Assembly (NCBI RefSeq): GCF_021462285.1
Contig: NZ_CP082787.1
Span: 4,712,001-4,776,000, forward strand
From: Serratia entomophila
GTDB lineage: Bacteria; Pseudomonadota; Gammaproteobacteria; Enterobacterales; Enterobacteriaceae
Length of the DNA: 64,000 nt
Direction: 5' to 3'
A program made the position numbers and the translations under genes. The notes below the pieces were generated by a model, which did not search any database, was not told the origin of the DNA, and worked only from the letters and a program-made list of their open reading frames with translations. Positions 49,453 through 61,169 of the stretch are shown in pieces; position 1 is the first letter of the stretch; each line of letters starts with the position of its first letter.

Positions 49453-50700
49453 ATGAAAACGACTTTACCACCTGCGGCACGTCTGGGCCGACAGGCGCTT
49501 TTATTCCCTCTTTGTCTGGTGCTGTTCGAATTCGCCACCTATATCGGCAACGATATGATCCAGCCCGGCATGCTGGCGGTGGTGGCGGACTTCAACGCCG
49601 GCGAAGAGTGGGTGCCGACCTCCATGACCGCCTATCTGGCCGGCGGCATCTTCCTGCAGTGGCTGCTCGGGCCGCTGTCGGATCGCCGCGGCCGCCGCCC
49701 GGTGATGCTGGCCGGGGTGGCGTTCTTTATCGTCTCCTGCCTGGCGATCCTGCTGGTGACCAACATCGAGCAGTTTATCTTTATGCGCTTCCTGCAGGGC
49801 ATCGGCCTGTGCTTTATCGGCGCGGTCGGCTACGCCACCATTCAGGAGTCCTTCGAAGAGGCGGTGTGCATCAAAATCACCGCGCTGATGGCCAACGTGG
49901 CGCTGATCGCCCCGCTGCTCGGGCCGCTGGCCGGCGCGGCGCTGATCCACGTCGCGCCCTGGCAGAGCATGTTCGTGCTGTTCGCGGCGCTGGCGGCCAT
50001 CGCCTTTTACGGGCTGTGGAAAGCCATGCCGGAAACCGCCACCCTGCAGGGCGAGGCGTTTTCCGCCGCCAACCTGTGGCGCGACTATCGCCAGGTGCTG
50101 AGCAACCGTCGCTTCATCTGCGGCGCGCTGGCGATAGGTTTCGCCAGCCTGCCGCTGCTGGCCTGGATAGCCCAGTCGCCGGTGATCCTGATCAGCGGTG
50201 AGTCGCTGTCGACGCTGGATTACGGCCTGTTGCAAATTCCGGTGTTCGGCGCGCTGATCCTCGGCAACCTGACGCTGGCCCGCATGACCGGTAAAAACAG
50301 CGTGGAGCGCCTGATCAAGCTGGGCGCCGGGCCGATGATGCTGGGGCTGCTGGTCGCCGCGCTGGCGACCCAGTTCTCCAGCCATGCCTACCTGTGGATG
50401 ACCGCCGGGCTGAGCCTGTACGCCTTCGGCATCGGCCTGGCCAACGCCGGCCTGTATCGCCTGACGCTGTTCTCCAGCGCCGTCAGCAAAGGCACGGTGT
50501 CCGCCACCATGGGCATGCTGAGCATGCTGGTGTTTACCGTCGGCATCGAGCTGGCCAAGGTGGCCTACGTTTGGGGCGGCAGCGGGTGGTTCAACCTGTT
50601 CAACCTGCTCAGCGGCCTGTGCTGGCTGGCGCTGGTGGCGCTGTTCCTCAGCAAGCGCCGCAGCGGCGGCGTAACGCCCGCGACGAGCGAAGCGCTGTAA
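49453..50700 (+). CDS. mdfA: MdfA, multidrug/H+ antiporter
   Basis: This 415-residue MFS drug exporter has 12 membrane segments. Glu26 and Asp34 in [11 protein letters not shown] are the membrane acidic residues that couple substrate and proton in E. coli Mdf[15 protein letters not shown] is the MFS loop motif and [20 protein letters not shown] the conserved helix 5 region. It follows E. coli MdfA throughout by recall. It is monocistronic with a strong terminator. Confidence 0.95.
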   Translation: MKTTLPPAARLGRQALLFPLCLVLFEFATYIGNDMIQPGMLAVVADFNAGEEWVPTSMTAYLAGGIFLQWLLGPLSDRRGRRPVMLAGVAFFIVSCLAILLVTNIEQFIFMRFLQGIGLCFIGAVGYATIQESFEEAVCIKITALMANVALIAPLLGPLAGAALIHVAPWQSMFVLFAALAAIAFYGLWKAMPETATLQGEAFSAANLWRDYRQVLSNRRFICGALAIGFASLPLLAWIAQSPVILISGESLSTLDYGLLQIPVFGALILGNLTLARMTGKNSVERLIKLGAGPMMLGLLVAALATQFSSHAYLWMTAGLSLYAFGIGLANAGLYRLTLFSSAVSKGTVSATMGMLSMLVFTVGIELAKVAYVWGGSGWFNLFNLLSGLCWLALVALFLSKRRSGGVTPATSEAL

Positions 50701-50705
50701 CCGTC

Positions 50706-50728
50706 AACGGGGCTAAGGCCCCGTTTTT
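50706..50728 (+). terminator. Terminator of mdfA
   Basis: The stem AACGGGGC/GCCCCGTT has a 4-base loop and a TTTTT tail, 6 bp after the stop. It probably also helps insulate selB from the opposite strand. Confidence 0.9.
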
Positions 50729-50747
50729 CTTCTGCTATTTATCGCTA

Positions 50748-52589
50748 TCAACCGCCAAACAGCCCGCTGTCGCGCAGCAGGTGTTGGTTGCCCTTGCGGC
50801 GGGTAAAACCGCTGCGATCGAAGAATTCCAGCACCTGGATCGCCAGCTTGCGGCCGACGCCGAGCCGGTCGCGGAAGTCGGCGGCGTTGGCGCTGCCCTG
50901 CTCCGCGTCGAGCTGGCGGATCAGCGCGGCAAACTGTTCGATGCGGCTGCTGAGATAGTAACGATCCACCACTACCGCCGTCACGAGCCCCAGCTGGGCC
51001 GCCTTGCGCAGCAGCGCCCGCACCTGCGCCTCATCCTCGCCCAGTTCGGCGGCCAGATCGCGCACCCACCAGGCTTCGTCGCCGAACAGCGGTTCAATCC
51101 GCTGCCATAGCGGGGTTTCTTCGGCGCTGAACGCCAGGCCGTGCTCCGGCAGATGCAGCCAGCCGCGCGTATTGCGCAGCGCGCCGGCCTTCAGCAGCCG
51201 ATCGATCATCATAAACACCAGCGCTTCAGGCAGCTGCGGCAGCGCCATGCGCCGCAGACGCGCGCGCCCCAAGCCGAGCTGATCGGCATGCTGTTGATGG
51301 TATTCCGCCAGTACCTGCTGCAGGCGGCTTTCGGCCTGCCGCACATTGCCCATCGCCAGCGCGTCATCGCCGGCGATCAGCAGTTGGTGCTCCGCCAACA
51401 GCGCCGCCAACCCGCCTTCGCTCAGCTGACGCGCCCAGGCGAACGCCGCCAGCGGCAATGGCCCGTGCGGCAGCTGCAGCGCCAATGCCTGACGATCGTC
51501 TTCGGCCTGCGCCAGCGCCGCCAGCCGGGCCAAAAACGCCGGCTGCCGCTTGCCGCGCTTTGGCGCGCTCAGGCTCAATACCCGGGCGGCGCCCAGCGTC
51601 TGGCGCGCGCCGATGTCGCGCAACACCAGCCGATCCTGTTCCGCCAGCCACAGCGGGCGATCGAGGATCAGTTCCGCCAGGCCGCTGTTCAACAACGAAA
51701 CCCGTCCGGTGATATGGCTGGCGGCATGGTGCAGATGCACCGGCTGCCAATGGCGGATCGGCGCATCGGCTTCCAGCGCAACCAGAATGCGCTCTGCCGC
51801 CGCCAACGGCCGCTGCGCCAGCAGCCAGTCGCCGCGGGCAATTTGCGCTTTGCCGACGTCGCCGCTGAGGTTCAGCGCAATGCGTTGGCCGGCCTGCGCC
51901 CGTTCAACCGGCTGGTTCTGGGCATGCAGGCCGCGCACCCGCACCGGGACGTCGGCACCGGTCAGCCACAGCGTATCCCCCAGCGCCACCTGGCCGCCGA
52001 GTGCGGTGCCGGTCACCACCAGCCCGGCGCCCTTGACGCTGAAGGCGCGATCCACCGCCAGGCGAAACCGCCGCGTCAGCCCATGTTCGCCAGGGCGCAG
52101 CGCCAGCAGATGCGCGCGCAGCGCTTCGATGCCGGTTCCCTGCGCCGCCGCGGTGACGAACAGCGGCGCATCGGGCCAACCCTGCCGGGCCAGCTCTTCC
52201 TGCACCTGGCGGCGCACCTCGCCGAGCCGCGCCTCGTCCACCCTGTCGGCCTTGGTGAGCGCGACCGTCAGCGCCGGGCGCCCGCTCAGGCGCAGGATCG
52301 CCAGGTGTTCACGGGTCTGCGCCATCACGCCGTCATCGGCGGCCACCACCAGCAACGCATGGTCAATGCCGCCAACGCCCGCCAGCATATTGGCGAGAAA
52401 CTTTTCGTGGCCGGGCACGTCGATAAAGCCCAATACCCGGCCGTCGGGCTGCGGCCAGTAGGCGTAGCCCAGATCGATGGTCATGCCGCGGCGCTTTTCC
52501 TCCGGCAGGCGATCCGCATCGATCCCGGAGATCGCCTGCAGCAGGGTGGTCTTGCCATGATCGACGTGGCCGGCGGTAGCGATAATCAC
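50748..52589 (-). CDS. selB: SelB, selenocysteine-specific elongation factor
   Basis: This 613-residue GTPase brings Sec-tRNA to UGA codons marked by a SECIS hairpin. G-domain motifs are [14 protein letters not shown] (G1), DVPGHEKF (G3) and [11 protein letters not shown] (G4). EF-Tu-like barrels follow. The C-terminal third consists of winged helices that bind the SECIS RNA. Its ATG overlaps the selA stop by four bases. The client fdoG lies 5 kb away on the same strand. Confidence 0.96.
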   Translation of the reverse strand: MIIATAGHVDHGKTTLLQAISGIDADRLPEEKRRGMTIDLGYAYWPQPDGRVLGFIDVPGHEKFLANMLAGVGGIDHALLVVAADDGVMAQTREHLAILRLSGRPALTVALTKADRVDEARLGEVRRQVQEELARQGWPDAPLFVTAAAQGTGIEALRAHLLALRPGEHGLTRRFRLAVDRAFSVKGAGLVVTGTALGGQVALGDTLWLTGADVPVRVRGLHAQNQPVERAQAGQRIALNLSGDVGKAQIARGDWLLAQRPLAAAERILVALEADAPIRHWQPVHLHHAASHITGRVSLLNSGLAELILDRPLWLAEQDRLVLRDIGARQTLGAARVLSLSAPKRGKRQPAFLARLAALAQAEDDRQALALQLPHGPLPLAAFAWARQLSEGGLAALLAEHQLLIAGDDALAMGNVRQAESRLQQVLAEYHQQHADQLGLGRARLRRMALPQLPEALVFMMIDRLLKAGALRNTRGWLHLPEHGLAFSAEETPLWQRIEPLFGDEAWWVRDLAAELGEDEAQVRALLRKAAQLGLVTAVVVDRYYLSSRIEQFAALIRQLDAEQGSANAADFRDRLGVGRKLAIQVLEFFDRSGFTRRKGNQHLLRDSGLFGG

Positions 52590-53977
52590 GCGTTCAACGC
52601 CTCAAGCAGCGCGCCTTCCTGCTCCAGGCAGCGCAGATCCAGCCATAACCGGCCTTCGCTGATGCGGCCGATCACCGGCTGCGGCAGGCGGCGCCAGCGT
52701 TCAGCCAGCGCTTCCAGCGTCGCGCCGCGGCCGTCGAGCGGCGCAAAGGTCAGCGCATAGCTTGGCAGGCGATCGACCGGCAGCGAACCGCTGCCAATCT
52801 GCGACCAGCAGGGTTCGGCGCGCAGCTGGAAATGCGCGCCGTAGCGCGGCGCCAGCGCCGGCAACAGGCGGTCGGCCATCTCCTGCATCGCCCACTGCGG
52901 GCGGGTCAGCAACCGCAGCGTCGGCAGCTCTCGCGCCAACAGTTCCGGCTGCTGATACAACCGCAGCGTGGCTTCCAGCGCCGCCAGGGTTATCTTGCCG
53001 ACGCGCAGCGCGCGTTTGAGCGGGTGCTGCTGCAGGCGGGCGATCAGCGCCTTTTTGCCGACGATGATGCCGGCCTGCGGGCCGCCCAGCAGCTTATCGC
53101 CGGAGAAGGTCACCAGATCCACCCCGGCCGCCAGCAGCCGCTGCGGCATCGGCTCGGCCGGCAGGCCGTATTGCGCCATGTCGATCAGCGAACCGCTGCC
53201 CAGATCGGTGGCGGTCGGGATGCCCAGCTCCGCCCCCAGCTGCGCCAGCTCGGCCTCGTCCACCGCTGCGGTAAAGCCCTGGATGCTGTAGTTGCTGGTG
53301 TGCACCTTCATCAGCAGCCCGGTCTGTTCGCCGATGGCGTTGCGGTAATCTTTCAGGTGGGTGCGGTTGGTGGTGCCCACCTCCACCAGCTGGCAGCCCG
53401 CCTGACGCATCACGTCGGGGATGCGGAACGCGCCGCCGATCTCCACCAGCTCGCCGCGCGACACCACCACCTGCTTGCCGGGGGCGACAGCCGCCAGCAT
53501 CAGCAGCACCGCCGCCGCGTTGTTATTGACGATGCAGGCGTCTTCAGCGCCGGTCAGTCGGCACAGCAAATCCGCCACCGCCCGATCGCGGTGGCCGCGC
53601 CCGGCGCCGTCCAGATCGTATTCCAGCGTCACCGCCGCGCCCATGGCGCTCGCCACAGCCTCCATCGCCGGCTGCGCCAGCAGGGCGCGGCCGAGGTTGG
53701 TATGCAGCACCGTGCCGCTGAGGTTGAATACCGGCAGCAGCGCCGAACGCTGCTGCCTGGCCAGTTCGGCGGCCAACGCCTGGGGCCAGTCGCCGCACCA
53801 GTCCGGCAGCCGTTGTTGCCGTTTGATCGCTTCGCGCGCCTGCGCCTGCAGCCGGCGCAGCAATTCGCCGATCAGCGTTTGGCCGTGCTGCGCCACCAGC
53901 GGTTCAATGGCGGGCTCGCGCAGCAGGCGGTCGATAGCGGGTAACTGGCTGTAAAGAAGGTGGGATTCAGTGCTCAT
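52586..53977 (-). CDS. selA: SelA, selenocysteine synthase
   Basis: This 463-residue PLP enzyme converts Ser-tRNA(Sec) to Sec-tRNA(Sec) with selenophosphate. The PLP-binding Lys295 is in [14 protein letters not shown], and [16 protein letters not shown] is the N-terminal signature. Length equals E. coli SelA. It is the first gene of a selAB operon; a hairpin separates it from yibF upstream. Confidence 0.96.
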   Translation of the reverse strand: MSTESHLLYSQLPAIDRLLREPAIEPLVAQHGQTLIGELLRRLQAQAREAIKRQQRLPDWCGDWPQALAAELARQQRSALLPVFNLSGTVLHTNLGRALLAQPAMEAVASAMGAAVTLEYDLDGAGRGHRDRAVADLLCRLTGAEDACIVNNNAAAVLLMLAAVAPGKQVVVSRGELVEIGGAFRIPDVMRQAGCQLVEVGTTNRTHLKDYRNAIGEQTGLLMKVHTSNYSIQGFTAAVDEAELAQLGAELGIPTATDLGSGSLIDMAQYGLPAEPMPQRLLAAGVDLVTFSGDKLLGGPQAGIIVGKKALIARLQQHPLKRALRVGKITLAALEATLRLYQQPELLARELPTLRLLTRPQWAMQEMADRLLPALAPRYGAHFQLRAEPCWSQIGSGSLPVDRLPSYALTFAPLDGRGATLEALAERWRRLPQPVIGRISEGRLWLDLRCLEQEGALLEALNA

Positions 53978-54017
53978 GGTCGCTCGGTTTTCAGTTTAGA
54001 GGTATCGGCGTAACACC

Positions 54018-54037
54018 ACCCCCGCGGCAGCGGGGGT
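54018..54037. repeat. Hairpin between yibF and selA
   Basis: ACCCCCGC and GCGGGGGT around a 4-base loop start 10 bp after the yibF stop. No U-run follows, so it may attenuate rather than terminate transcription into selAB. Confidence 0.5.
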
Positions 54038-54046
54038 AAAGGATAA

Positions 54047-54652
54047 TCAGGGCGGCAGGGTGCGGGCGAAGCTCTGGCGGGCGAACAGGCGGTCGGCCAG
54101 CTTGACCAGCGCCGGGCGTTCGACGCACCAGTTGGGCAAAATGCGGCGGAAGTTCAGGTAGCCCAGCGCGCAGCCGGTGGCGATATCCGCCAGCGTCAGC
54201 TGCTCGGCGTTCAGCAGCGTTTTTTCCCGCGCCAGCTTTTCCAGCGCGTCGAGCCCGTGCGACAGTTTGTCGCGCTGGCGCAGTATCCAGTTTTCATCCT
54301 GCTTTTCCGGCGCGCGCTTGCTTTCGCGAAACAGCGTGGCGGCCGCCTCTGTGACGCCGTCGGCCAGCGCCTCCACCTGCCGAATGCGCAACGCCGCGCC
54401 ACGGTCGGCGGGTAAAAACGCCGGCGCCACCGCCAGCAGCTCAAGGTATTCGGCCACCACCGGCGAGTCGTAGAACACCTCGCCCTCGTCGGTCACCAGC
54501 ACCGGCACCTTGGCGAGCGGATTGTGCTCAACCACCTTGCTGCCCGCCTCGTAGGGCACGTCGTTAACGAACTCGAAGGCGATGCCTTTCTCCAGCAGCA
54601 GCACGGAGATCTTGCGAACAAAAGGACTGGTGTAGGTGCCGATAAGCTTCAT
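54047..54652 (-). CDS. yibF: YibF, glutathione S-transferase family protein
   Basis: This 201-residue protein has a thioredoxin-like N-domain (MKLIGTYTSPFVRKISVLLL, with the Ser typical of beta/omega-type GSTs, and VPVLVTDEGEVFYDSPVVAEY for glutathione binding). An all-helical C-domain ends RQSFARTLPP. It sits upstream of selA as in E. coli. Whether it has a role in selenium metabolism through glutathione is unproven. Confidence 0.92.
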   Translation of the reverse strand: MKLIGTYTSPFVRKISVLLLEKGIAFEFVNDVPYEAGSKVVEHNPLAKVPVLVTDEGEVFYDSPVVAEYLELLAVAPAFLPADRGAALRIRQVEALADGVTEAAATLFRESKRAPEKQDENWILRQRDKLSHGLDALEKLAREKTLLNAEQLTLADIATGCALGYLNFRRILPNWCVERPALVKLADRLFARQSFARTLPP

Positions 54653-54698
54653 CCGTCTTCCCTCGCGTGTTTGGAACTGCGGCGTTGGCGCAATCGCC

Positions 54699-55346
54699 TT
54701 ATTTCACCGCCAGGGTGTCAATAACCCGCTGCACCAGCGCCTGGTGCACCTCCGGCGCTTTGGCCGGCGACAGCATTTGCAGCGTGACGACGCGCTTGTT
54801 GATCACCGTCAGCATAATGGTGGACACCACCTTTTGCCCGCTGATGGTCTGCTCGGTATCCACCCGATGGAATTTCTGTTTGCCGACGGTGAAATTCTCT
54901 TCTTTGGTGGTCTGGATATTCTGATAGCGGTCGGCCAGCACGCTGAGGGCGCTCTGCGACAGCTCCTTCAGCATCTTGTCGCTGCCGTTGAGCTTCATGC
55001 CGTCCGGCGGGATCACTTCGGAAGACACCGCGCTCTGGCGCGACCTGCCGTCGAGGAAGCGCTGAATGGTGGACATGCTGTCGTTGATGATGCCGCTGTT
55101 CTCGGTCTGATCGCTGAAGCCCGGCGGCAGTTCAAAGGTGATTTTGCCCTTTTGCAGCGACACGCTCAGCCCTGGCGGCGGCGCAGGTTTGGTTTCCACC
55201 ATCGGCGGCGGCGGCGCAGGCTGCGCTACGGTCGGTTTGGCGTCGGGCTTCGGCACCTCGGGCTTGGCGTCGTCCTTGTTGTCGCAGGCCGCCAGTCCGA
55301 TCGCCAGCACGGCAACCGCGGTCAATTTTGCAATGGTCTTCAACAT
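54699..55346 (-). CDS. DcrB-related lipoprotein
   Basis: This 215-residue lipoprotein starts MLKTIAKLTAVAVLAIGLAA, with the lipobox AAC at the end of a short signal peptide. A Pro/Ala-rich spacer (about 30-75) leads to a DcrB-like domain (GKITFELPPGFSDQTENSG, then HRVDTEQTISGQKVVSTIM and VIDTLAVK). I start at 55346; the in-frame ATG at 55394 would put the lipobox too deep. E. coli DcrB affects phage adsorption and membrane homeostasis; the similarity here is moderate. It is monocistronic between yibF and fdhE. Confidence 0.78.
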   Translation of the reverse strand: MLKTIAKLTAVAVLAIGLAACDNKDDAKPEVPKPDAKPTVAQPAPPPPMVETKPAPPPGLSVSLQKGKITFELPPGFSDQTENSGIINDSMSTIQRFLDGRSRQSAVSSEVIPPDGMKLNGSDKMLKELSQSALSVLADRYQNIQTTKEENFTVGKQKFHRVDTEQTISGQKVVSTIMLTVINKRVVTLQMLSPAKAPEVHQALVQRVIDTLAVK

Positions 55347-55463
55347 CGTCTTCCCTTTCCTATCGCTTGGCGCGTCATTGCGTAAACGTAGCAACTCGCC
55401 CGGGCGAATGCCAGAAGCCCAGTCTGAAATAATGAACCTTCCCGGCAGCGCAGCAGCCGATCG

Positions 55464-56393
55464 TCATTCCGCCGGGAACAGGAACGGATTAATGCTGCTG
55501 CGGCCAAAACCTTCGTCTTCCATTCTGGCGTCCAGCACCAGCGACGCCAGATCGTCGGCCACCGCTTCCACCTTGGGATCCTTTTCCTGATACAGGATTT
55601 TCAGGTAGGTGCCGCAGTCGCCGCAGCTTTCCGCCTTCACCGCCGCCTGCTCGCTGTCCAGCGACCAGTAGTTGAGATCGCGGGTTTGTTCGCAGTTGCT
55701 GCATTTAATCCGCACCACGTGCCATTCGCTCTCGCACAGGTTGCAATGCAGGTAGCGCAGGCCGTTGACGGTGCCGATATGCACCATGCTGGCAACCGGA
55801 ATGCTGCCGCACACCGGGCAAAACTGGCGATTTTCGCCGTATTCGGCGCGCGCCTTGCCGGGGATCAGGCTGGCCATCTGCGCCCAATAGAGCGACAGCG
55901 CGGCCCAGATAAAGGGCGCCTTCTCGCTGCCGACCCGGCTGAATTCGCGGTTGAGCAAGGCGTCGGCCATCAGCTCCAGCTCATGCACCGAGGCTTTTTC
56001 CAGGTTGTCCAGCACTGCCAGAATGTGCTCCGGCGCCTGCGGGCGCAGCTCGGCGATCAGCGAGGCGAGCAGCAGCCGCCAGTGTTCGCTGCGCGGGTAA
56101 ACGCTCAGATCGAGCGGCGGCTTGCCGCTGGCGGCGCCCTGCTGCAGCGCTTCGGTCAGATCGAGCTGCAGCGGGTTGTCGTGCAGCGCATGGTGCTGCG
56201 CTTCGGCCAGTTGGGCGGCGAAGTTCAGGTAGTCGCCCAGCGGGTTGTCGAGCGCCAACTGGCGCAGGCGTTCCGCCCGGCGGCTGTACAGGCTTTTCAA
56301 ATTGGCGAAAAGTAACGGCGGGATGGTTTCCGCCGTTGTGGACTTCTCGCGCTGTGCCCCTAACTGCTCTTTAGGAACGATGCGGATGCTCAT
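55464..56393 (-). CDS. fdhE: FdhE, formate dehydrogenase accessory protein
   Basis: This 309-residue cytoplasmic rubredoxin-type protein is needed for Tat-exported formate dehydrogenases. Four Cys-X2-Cys pairs are visible ([36 protein letters not shown]). It may act in checking the Tat-borne subunit, as known for E. coli FdhE. Its ATG overlaps the fdoI stop (TGATG), so it is the last gene of fdoGHI-fdhE. Confidence 0.95.
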   Translation of the reverse strand: MSIRIVPKEQLGAQREKSTTAETIPPLLFANLKSLYSRRAERLRQLALDNPLGDYLNFAAQLAEAQHHALHDNPLQLDLTEALQQGAASGKPPLDLSVYPRSEHWRLLLASLIAELRPQAPEHILAVLDNLEKASVHELELMADALLNREFSRVGSEKAPFIWAALSLYWAQMASLIPGKARAEYGENRQFCPVCGSIPVASMVHIGTVNGLRYLHCNLCESEWHVVRIKCSNCEQTRDLNYWSLDSEQAAVKAESCGDCGTYLKILYQEKDPKVEAVADDLASLVLDARMEDEGFGRSSINPFLFPAE

Positions 56394-57028
56394 CAGGGTT
56401 TGTCTTCCTGTTGTTTCTCGCGGACCTCACGGTACCAGCGCGGATGATGTTTCTTGGCCCAGGCCGCCGGCACCCAGCCTTCGACCATCGCGGTAATGGT
56501 GCCTTTTACCCAAAGCGCGGCGTAAATGTGCACCATAATCACGATGATCAGGCCGACCGCCGCCAGCGAATGCACCAGCAGCGCGATGCGGATCAGCGGT
56601 ATCGGGAACGACGGCGCGAAGTACGGCCGCCAGATCACCACGCCGCTGGCCAGCAGCAGCACCAGGCTGATGATTGCCGCCCAGAATACGCATTTCTGCC
56701 CGAAATTATAGCGCCCGGTGTCACCCACTTCCTCGTTCATGGCGATTTTGTGGATGTTCTTGGCCCAGAGGATATCCTCGCGGTTGATCAGGTTTTCCTT
56801 CCAGTAACGCAGGAACATGATCAGGAAGGCGGCAAACATGATAACCCCGACGAAGGGGTGCAGAATGCGCGCCAGCTGCGGCGTACCGAAGATGTTCATC
56901 AGCCAGTTGAAGGACGGGAAAAAGAACCCCAGCCCGCTGATGGCGGCGAACACGAAACAGAACGCCACTATCCAGTGGTTGATCCGCTCCGGCGCGCTGT
57001 AACGCTGAATGCGCTTTTCCTTTCTCAT
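56393..57028 (-). CDS. fdoI: FdoI, cytochrome b subunit of formate dehydrogenase-O
   Basis: This 211-residue membrane subunit has four membrane segments. Heme-ligand candidates are His18 in RINHWIVAF, the His in RILHPFVGV, and the His residues of [10 protein letters not shown] and VHIYAALW. It passes electrons from the FdoH clusters to quinone. ATGA overlap with fdoH upstream and TGATG with fdhE downstream. Confidence 0.95.
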   Translation of the reverse strand: MRKEKRIQRYSAPERINHWIVAFCFVFAAISGLGFFFPSFNWLMNIFGTPQLARILHPFVGVIMFAAFLIMFLRYWKENLINREDILWAKNIHKIAMNEEVGDTGRYNFGQKCVFWAAIISLVLLLASGVVIWRPYFAPSFPIPLIRIALLVHSLAAVGLIIVIMVHIYAALWVKGTITAMVEGWVPAAWAKKHHPRWYREVREKQQEDKP

Positions 57029-57924
57029 TTGCGCGTATCCTCATCGTGCGGCTCGTCGTGGTCTTCCTCTTCGACGCGGTTGGGGCCGACGCCGACGTAG
57101 TGGAACACGCTGGCTGCGAAGGTGGCGGCAAAGCCGATGGCCGCCAGGGGTTTCCACACGCCCTTCCAGAAGGTCACCGCCGGGCTGATGCTCGGGTTAT
57201 CCGGCAAACCGTGGTACAGCTGCGGTTTGTCGGCGTGGTGCAGCACGTACATCACGTGCGTGCCGCCCACGCCCGCCGGATCGTACAGGCCGGCGTTCTG
57301 ATAGCCGCGGGTGTTCAGCTCGCTGACGCGATCGGCGGCCACCTGCTTCATCGCTTCCTTGGTGCCGAAGTGGATGGCGCCGGTCGGGCAGGTTTTCACA
57401 CAGGCCGGCTCCTGGCCGACGTCCACGCGGTCGACGCACAGGGTGCACTTGTACACCCGGTTGTCGTCCTTGTTCATGCGCGGCACGTCGAACGGGCAGC
57501 CGGCGATGCAGTAGCCGCAGCCGATGCAGTGCTCGGACTGGAAATCGACGATGCCGTTGGCGTACTGGATGATCGCCCCTTCCGACGGGCAGGCCTTCAG
57601 GCAGCCCGGATCGGCGCAGTGCATGCAGCCGTCCTTGCGGATCAGCCACTCCAGCTTGCCGTTTTCCTCCACTTCCGAGAAGCGCATCACCGTCCACGAC
57701 TTGGCGGTCAGATCGGCGGGGTTGTCGTACACCCCGACGTTGTGCCCGACCTCGTCGCGAATGTCGTTCCATTCGGAACAGGCCACCTGACAGGCCTTGC
57801 AGCCGATACAGGTGGTGACATCGATCAGTTTGGCCACTTCTTCCTGGTGATCACGGGCGCGCGGCGCCGGCGTGAAGCCATTGGTGGCGGATTTACGAAT
57901 GATGTCCTGAGATTGCATTGCCAT
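57025..57924 (-). CDS. fdoH: FdoH, iron-sulfur subunit of formate dehydrogenase-O
   Basis: This 299-residue subunit carries four 4Fe-4S clusters, seen as [41 protein letters not shown] and [23 protein letters not shown]-terminal membrane anchor ([20 protein letters not shown]) fixes the periplasmic domain to FdoI. It sits 12 bp after fdoG and overlaps fdoI by four bases. Confidence 0.95.
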   Translation of the reverse strand: MAMQSQDIIRKSATNGFTPAPRARDHQEEVAKLIDVTTCIGCKACQVACSEWNDIRDEVGHNVGVYDNPADLTAKSWTVMRFSEVEENGKLEWLIRKDGCMHCADPGCLKACPSEGAIIQYANGIVDFQSEHCIGCGYCIAGCPFDVPRMNKDDNRVYKCTLCVDRVDVGQEPACVKTCPTGAIHFGTKEAMKQVAADRVSELNTRGYQNAGLYDPAGVGGTHVMYVLHHADKPQLYHGLPDNPSISPAVTFWKGVWKPLAAIGFAATFAASVFHYVGVGPNRVEEEDHDEPHDEDTRK

Positions 57925-57936
57925 AATTCGTCTCCG

Positions 57937-60900
57937 TTACACCTTTTCCACGTTAACCAGGAACGCCTTGAACTCCGGCGTTTGCGTGTTGGCATCGCCG
58001 ACAAACGGCGTCAGCGTGTTGGCGATAAAGCCTTTCTTCGCCACCCCTTCGTAACCCCAGTGGATCGGGATGCCGATGGTGTCGACCTCCTGGCCGTGCA
58101 CCTGCAGCGTGCGGATGCGCTTGGTCACCACCGCCTTGGCCTTGATATAGCCGCGGTTGGAGCTGACCTTCACGGTATCGCCGTGCTTGATGCCTTTTTT
58201 CTCCGCCAGCTTCTCGCCGATCTCCACGAACTGTTCCGGCTGCGCGATGGCGTTGAGCAGCGCGTGTTTGGTCCAGTAGTGGAAGTGCTCGGTCAGACGG
58301 TAGGTGGTGCCGACGTACGGGAACTTGTCGGATTTGCCCATCGCCGCCAGATCGTCCTTGAACACGCGCGCCGCCGGGTTGGACACCACGTTCGGGTGCA
58401 GCGGGTTGGTGCCGAGCGGCGTTTCGAACGGCTCGTAGTGTTCCGGGAACGGCCCTTCCGCCATCTTGTCGGTGGCGAACAGCCGGCCCATGCCTTCGGG
58501 CTGCATGATGAACGGCCCCACGTCGCTGCCCGGCGCGGCGGTGCCGTAGTCCGGGATATCCACCCCGCCCCACTTGGCGCCGTCCCACTCCAGCAGCTGC
58601 CGCTTGGCGTCCCACGGCTTGCCCTGCGGGTCGGCCGAGGCGCGGTTATACAGGATGCGGCGGTTGAGCGGCCACGCCCAGGCCCAGCCCAGCGTGTTGC
58701 CGAGGCCGGACGGATCGGCGTTGTCGCGCCGCGCCATCTGGTTGCCGGCCGGCGTCCAGCTGCCGGCGAAGATCCAGCAGCCGCTGGCGGTGGTGCCGTC
58801 GTCGCGCAGCTGAGCGAAGGAGCTGAGCTGCTCGCCTTTTTTCACCAGCACTTTGCCGTCGGCATCCAGCAGGTCCGCCAGCGCCTTGCCGTTGCTTTCC
58901 TGCGCCACTTCTTCGGCGGCGGGGTTGTCCGGCGTCAGGTAATCCCAGGTCATGTTCAGCACCTGTTCCGGCACCGCGCCGCCGTCGCGCGCGTACATTT
59001 CGCGCAGGCGGGTGAAGATGCCCGCCAGGATTTCCCCGTCGTTCAACGCTTCGCCCGGGGCGTCGGCGCCCTTCCAGTGCCACTGCAGCCAGCGGCCGGA
59101 GTTGACAATTGAGCCGTTTTCTTCGGCAAAGCAGCTGGACGGCAGGCGGAACACTTCGGTCTGGATCGTCGACGGATCGACGTCGTTGAACTCGCCGTGG
59201 TTCTGCCAGAAGTTGGAGGTCTCGGTGTTGAGCGGATCGATGGTCACCAGGAACTTCAGCCTGGACAGCGACGCCACCACCTTGTTCTTGTTCGGGAACG
59301 AGGCCACCGGGTTGAAGCCCTGGCAGAGGTAGCCGTTGACCTTGCCTTGCGACATCATCTCGAAGTACTGCAGCACGTCGTAGCCTTTGTCCCACTTCGG
59401 CAACCAGTCGAAGCCCCAGCCGTTGTCCTTCTGCGCCTTGTCGCCGTAGAAGCTCTTCATCATGCTGACGAAGAATTTCGGGTAGTTGCCCCAGTAGTTC
59501 ACCTGGCCCGGCAGCAGCGCCTTCGGCGTGTTGGCCTTCAGGTAGGTGTCGAGATCCGTCTGCTTCTCCGACGGCAGCGTCATGTAGCCCGGCAGGCTCT
59601 GCGACAGCAGGCCCAGATCGGTCAGGCCCTGAATGTTGGAGTGGCCGCGCAGCGCGTTGACGCCGCCGCCCGCCATGCCCATGTTGCCGAGCAGCAGCTG
59701 GATCATCGCCATGGTGCGGATGTTCTGCGCGCCGACCGAGTGCTGTGTCCAGCCCAGGGCGTACAGGAACGACGCGGTTTTATCCGCCACGCAGGTTTCG
59801 GCGATGTATTCGCACACCTGCAGGAAATCTTCCTTCGGCGTGCCGCAGATGTTGGTCACCACCTCCGGCGTATAGCGGCTGACGTGCTGCTTGAGCAGGT
59901 TCCACACGCAGCGCGGATCCTGCAGCGTGACGTCGCGCTTGGCGTAGCCGTTCTCGTCGAACTGGTAGTTCCAGGTGGTTTTGTCGTATTTGCGGTTTTC
60001 CGCGTCGTAGCCGCTGAACAGGCCGTCGTCGAAGGCAAAGTCTTCCCGCACCAGCAGGCTGGCGTTGGTATAGGCCTCGACGTACTCGCGGTTGATCTTG
60101 TTGTTGGTCATCAGGTACAGCAGGACGCCCGACAGGAAAGCGATGTCGGTCCCGGAACGGATTGGCGTGTAGAAATCCGCCACCGATGCCGTACGGGTAA
60201 AGCGCGGATCGATGACGATCAGCTTGGCTTTATTGTGAATTTTGGCTTCCATCGCCCAGCGGAACCCCACCGGATGCGCTTCCGCCGCATTACCGCCCAT
60301 GACGATAATCAGATTCGCGTTCTTGATATCAACCCAGTGGTTGGTCATCGCACCGCGACCAAATGTTGGAGCAAGACTTGCTACCGTTGGTCCGTGTCAG
60401 ACACGCGCCTGGTTGTCTACGGCAAGCATGCCGAGAGCGCGACTAAATTTTTGCGACAAATAACCGGTTTCGTTGCTGGCGGCAGAGGCGCACAGCATGC
60501 CGGTGCTCAGCCAACGGTTGACGGTAACGCCCTGTTCGTTGGTTTTGATGAAGTTGGCGTCACGGTCTTCTTTCATCAGCTTGGCGATGCGGCTGAAGGC
60601 GTCGTCCCAGCTGATGCGCTGCCATTTGTCTGAGCCTGGCGCGCGGTATTCCGGGTACTTGAGGCGGCTTTCGCTGTGGATGAAGTCGACCAGCCCCGCG
60701 CCTTTCGGGCAAAGCGCACCGCGGTTTACCGGGTGATCCGGATCCCCTTCAATGTGGAAAATGCTTTCTTTGGCGTTTTTGGCGCCATCACCAAGGCTGT
60801 ACATCAACAGCCCACAGCCGACGGAACAATACGTACAGGTATTACGGGTTTCGCGGGCGCGCAGCAGTTTGTACTGCCGGGTCTCCGCCAACGCCACTTC

Positions 60901-60984
60901 CGGGGCAAAGCCCAGCGCGGCTACCGTCGTTCCTGCCATACCGCCAGCGCAGATCTTAAAGAACTGCCTTCTGCTGACCTGCAT
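57937..60984 (-). CDS. fdoG: FdoG, selenocysteine-containing catalytic subunit of formate dehydrogenase-O
   Basis: This 1015-residue molybdopterin enzyme oxidises formate to CO2 in the periplasm. The frame is interrupted only by TGA at 60397-60399, codon 196, read as selenocysteine: QARV-U-HGPTVASLAPTFGRG. This is the exact E. coli Sec196 position. A twin-arginine signal is at the start (MQVSRRQFFKICAGG), and a 4Fe-4S motif, CTYCSVGCGLLMY...CPKGAG, follows. I start at 60984 behind AAAGGAG. Simple gene finders would split this into two genes. Confidence 0.97.
60361..60399 (-). promoter_or_regulatory. SECIS element of fdoG
   Basis: Directly after the UGA the mRNA reads CACGGACCAACGGTAGCAAG and then TCTTGCTCC. 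The AGCAA/TTGCT arms give an apical hairpin with loop GTC. Sequence and distance match the bacterial SECIS recognised by SelB in fdnG/fdoG (recall). Confidence 0.85.
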
Positions 60985-61169
60985 GGGGTCTCCTTTCACT
61001 CTCGATTGTCACATTGTTTCAAATGGCGCTCTCCCCCAAAAGCGGGAAGCGCGAATGTCACTGTTGTTATGGTTGCTGCAAGCGGCGATAATATTACCAC
61101 AGCGTGCTTGTGGTTGTTACAAATCGGTGCGGCTAAAGTGAAGGCTATCGCCCTGAGAGCGCACATAAA

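Noticed and set aside
57046..59112. A 688-codon plus-strand open frame opposite fdoH/fdoG
   Set aside because: Composition is that of a GC-rich shadow (Val/Arg/His runs); the minus strand encodes conserved formate dehydrogenase subunits.
57937..60999. fdoG as two separate genes or a pseudogene
   Set aside because: The single TGA is at the known selenocysteine position with a SECIS-like hairpin, and the selABC machinery is present.
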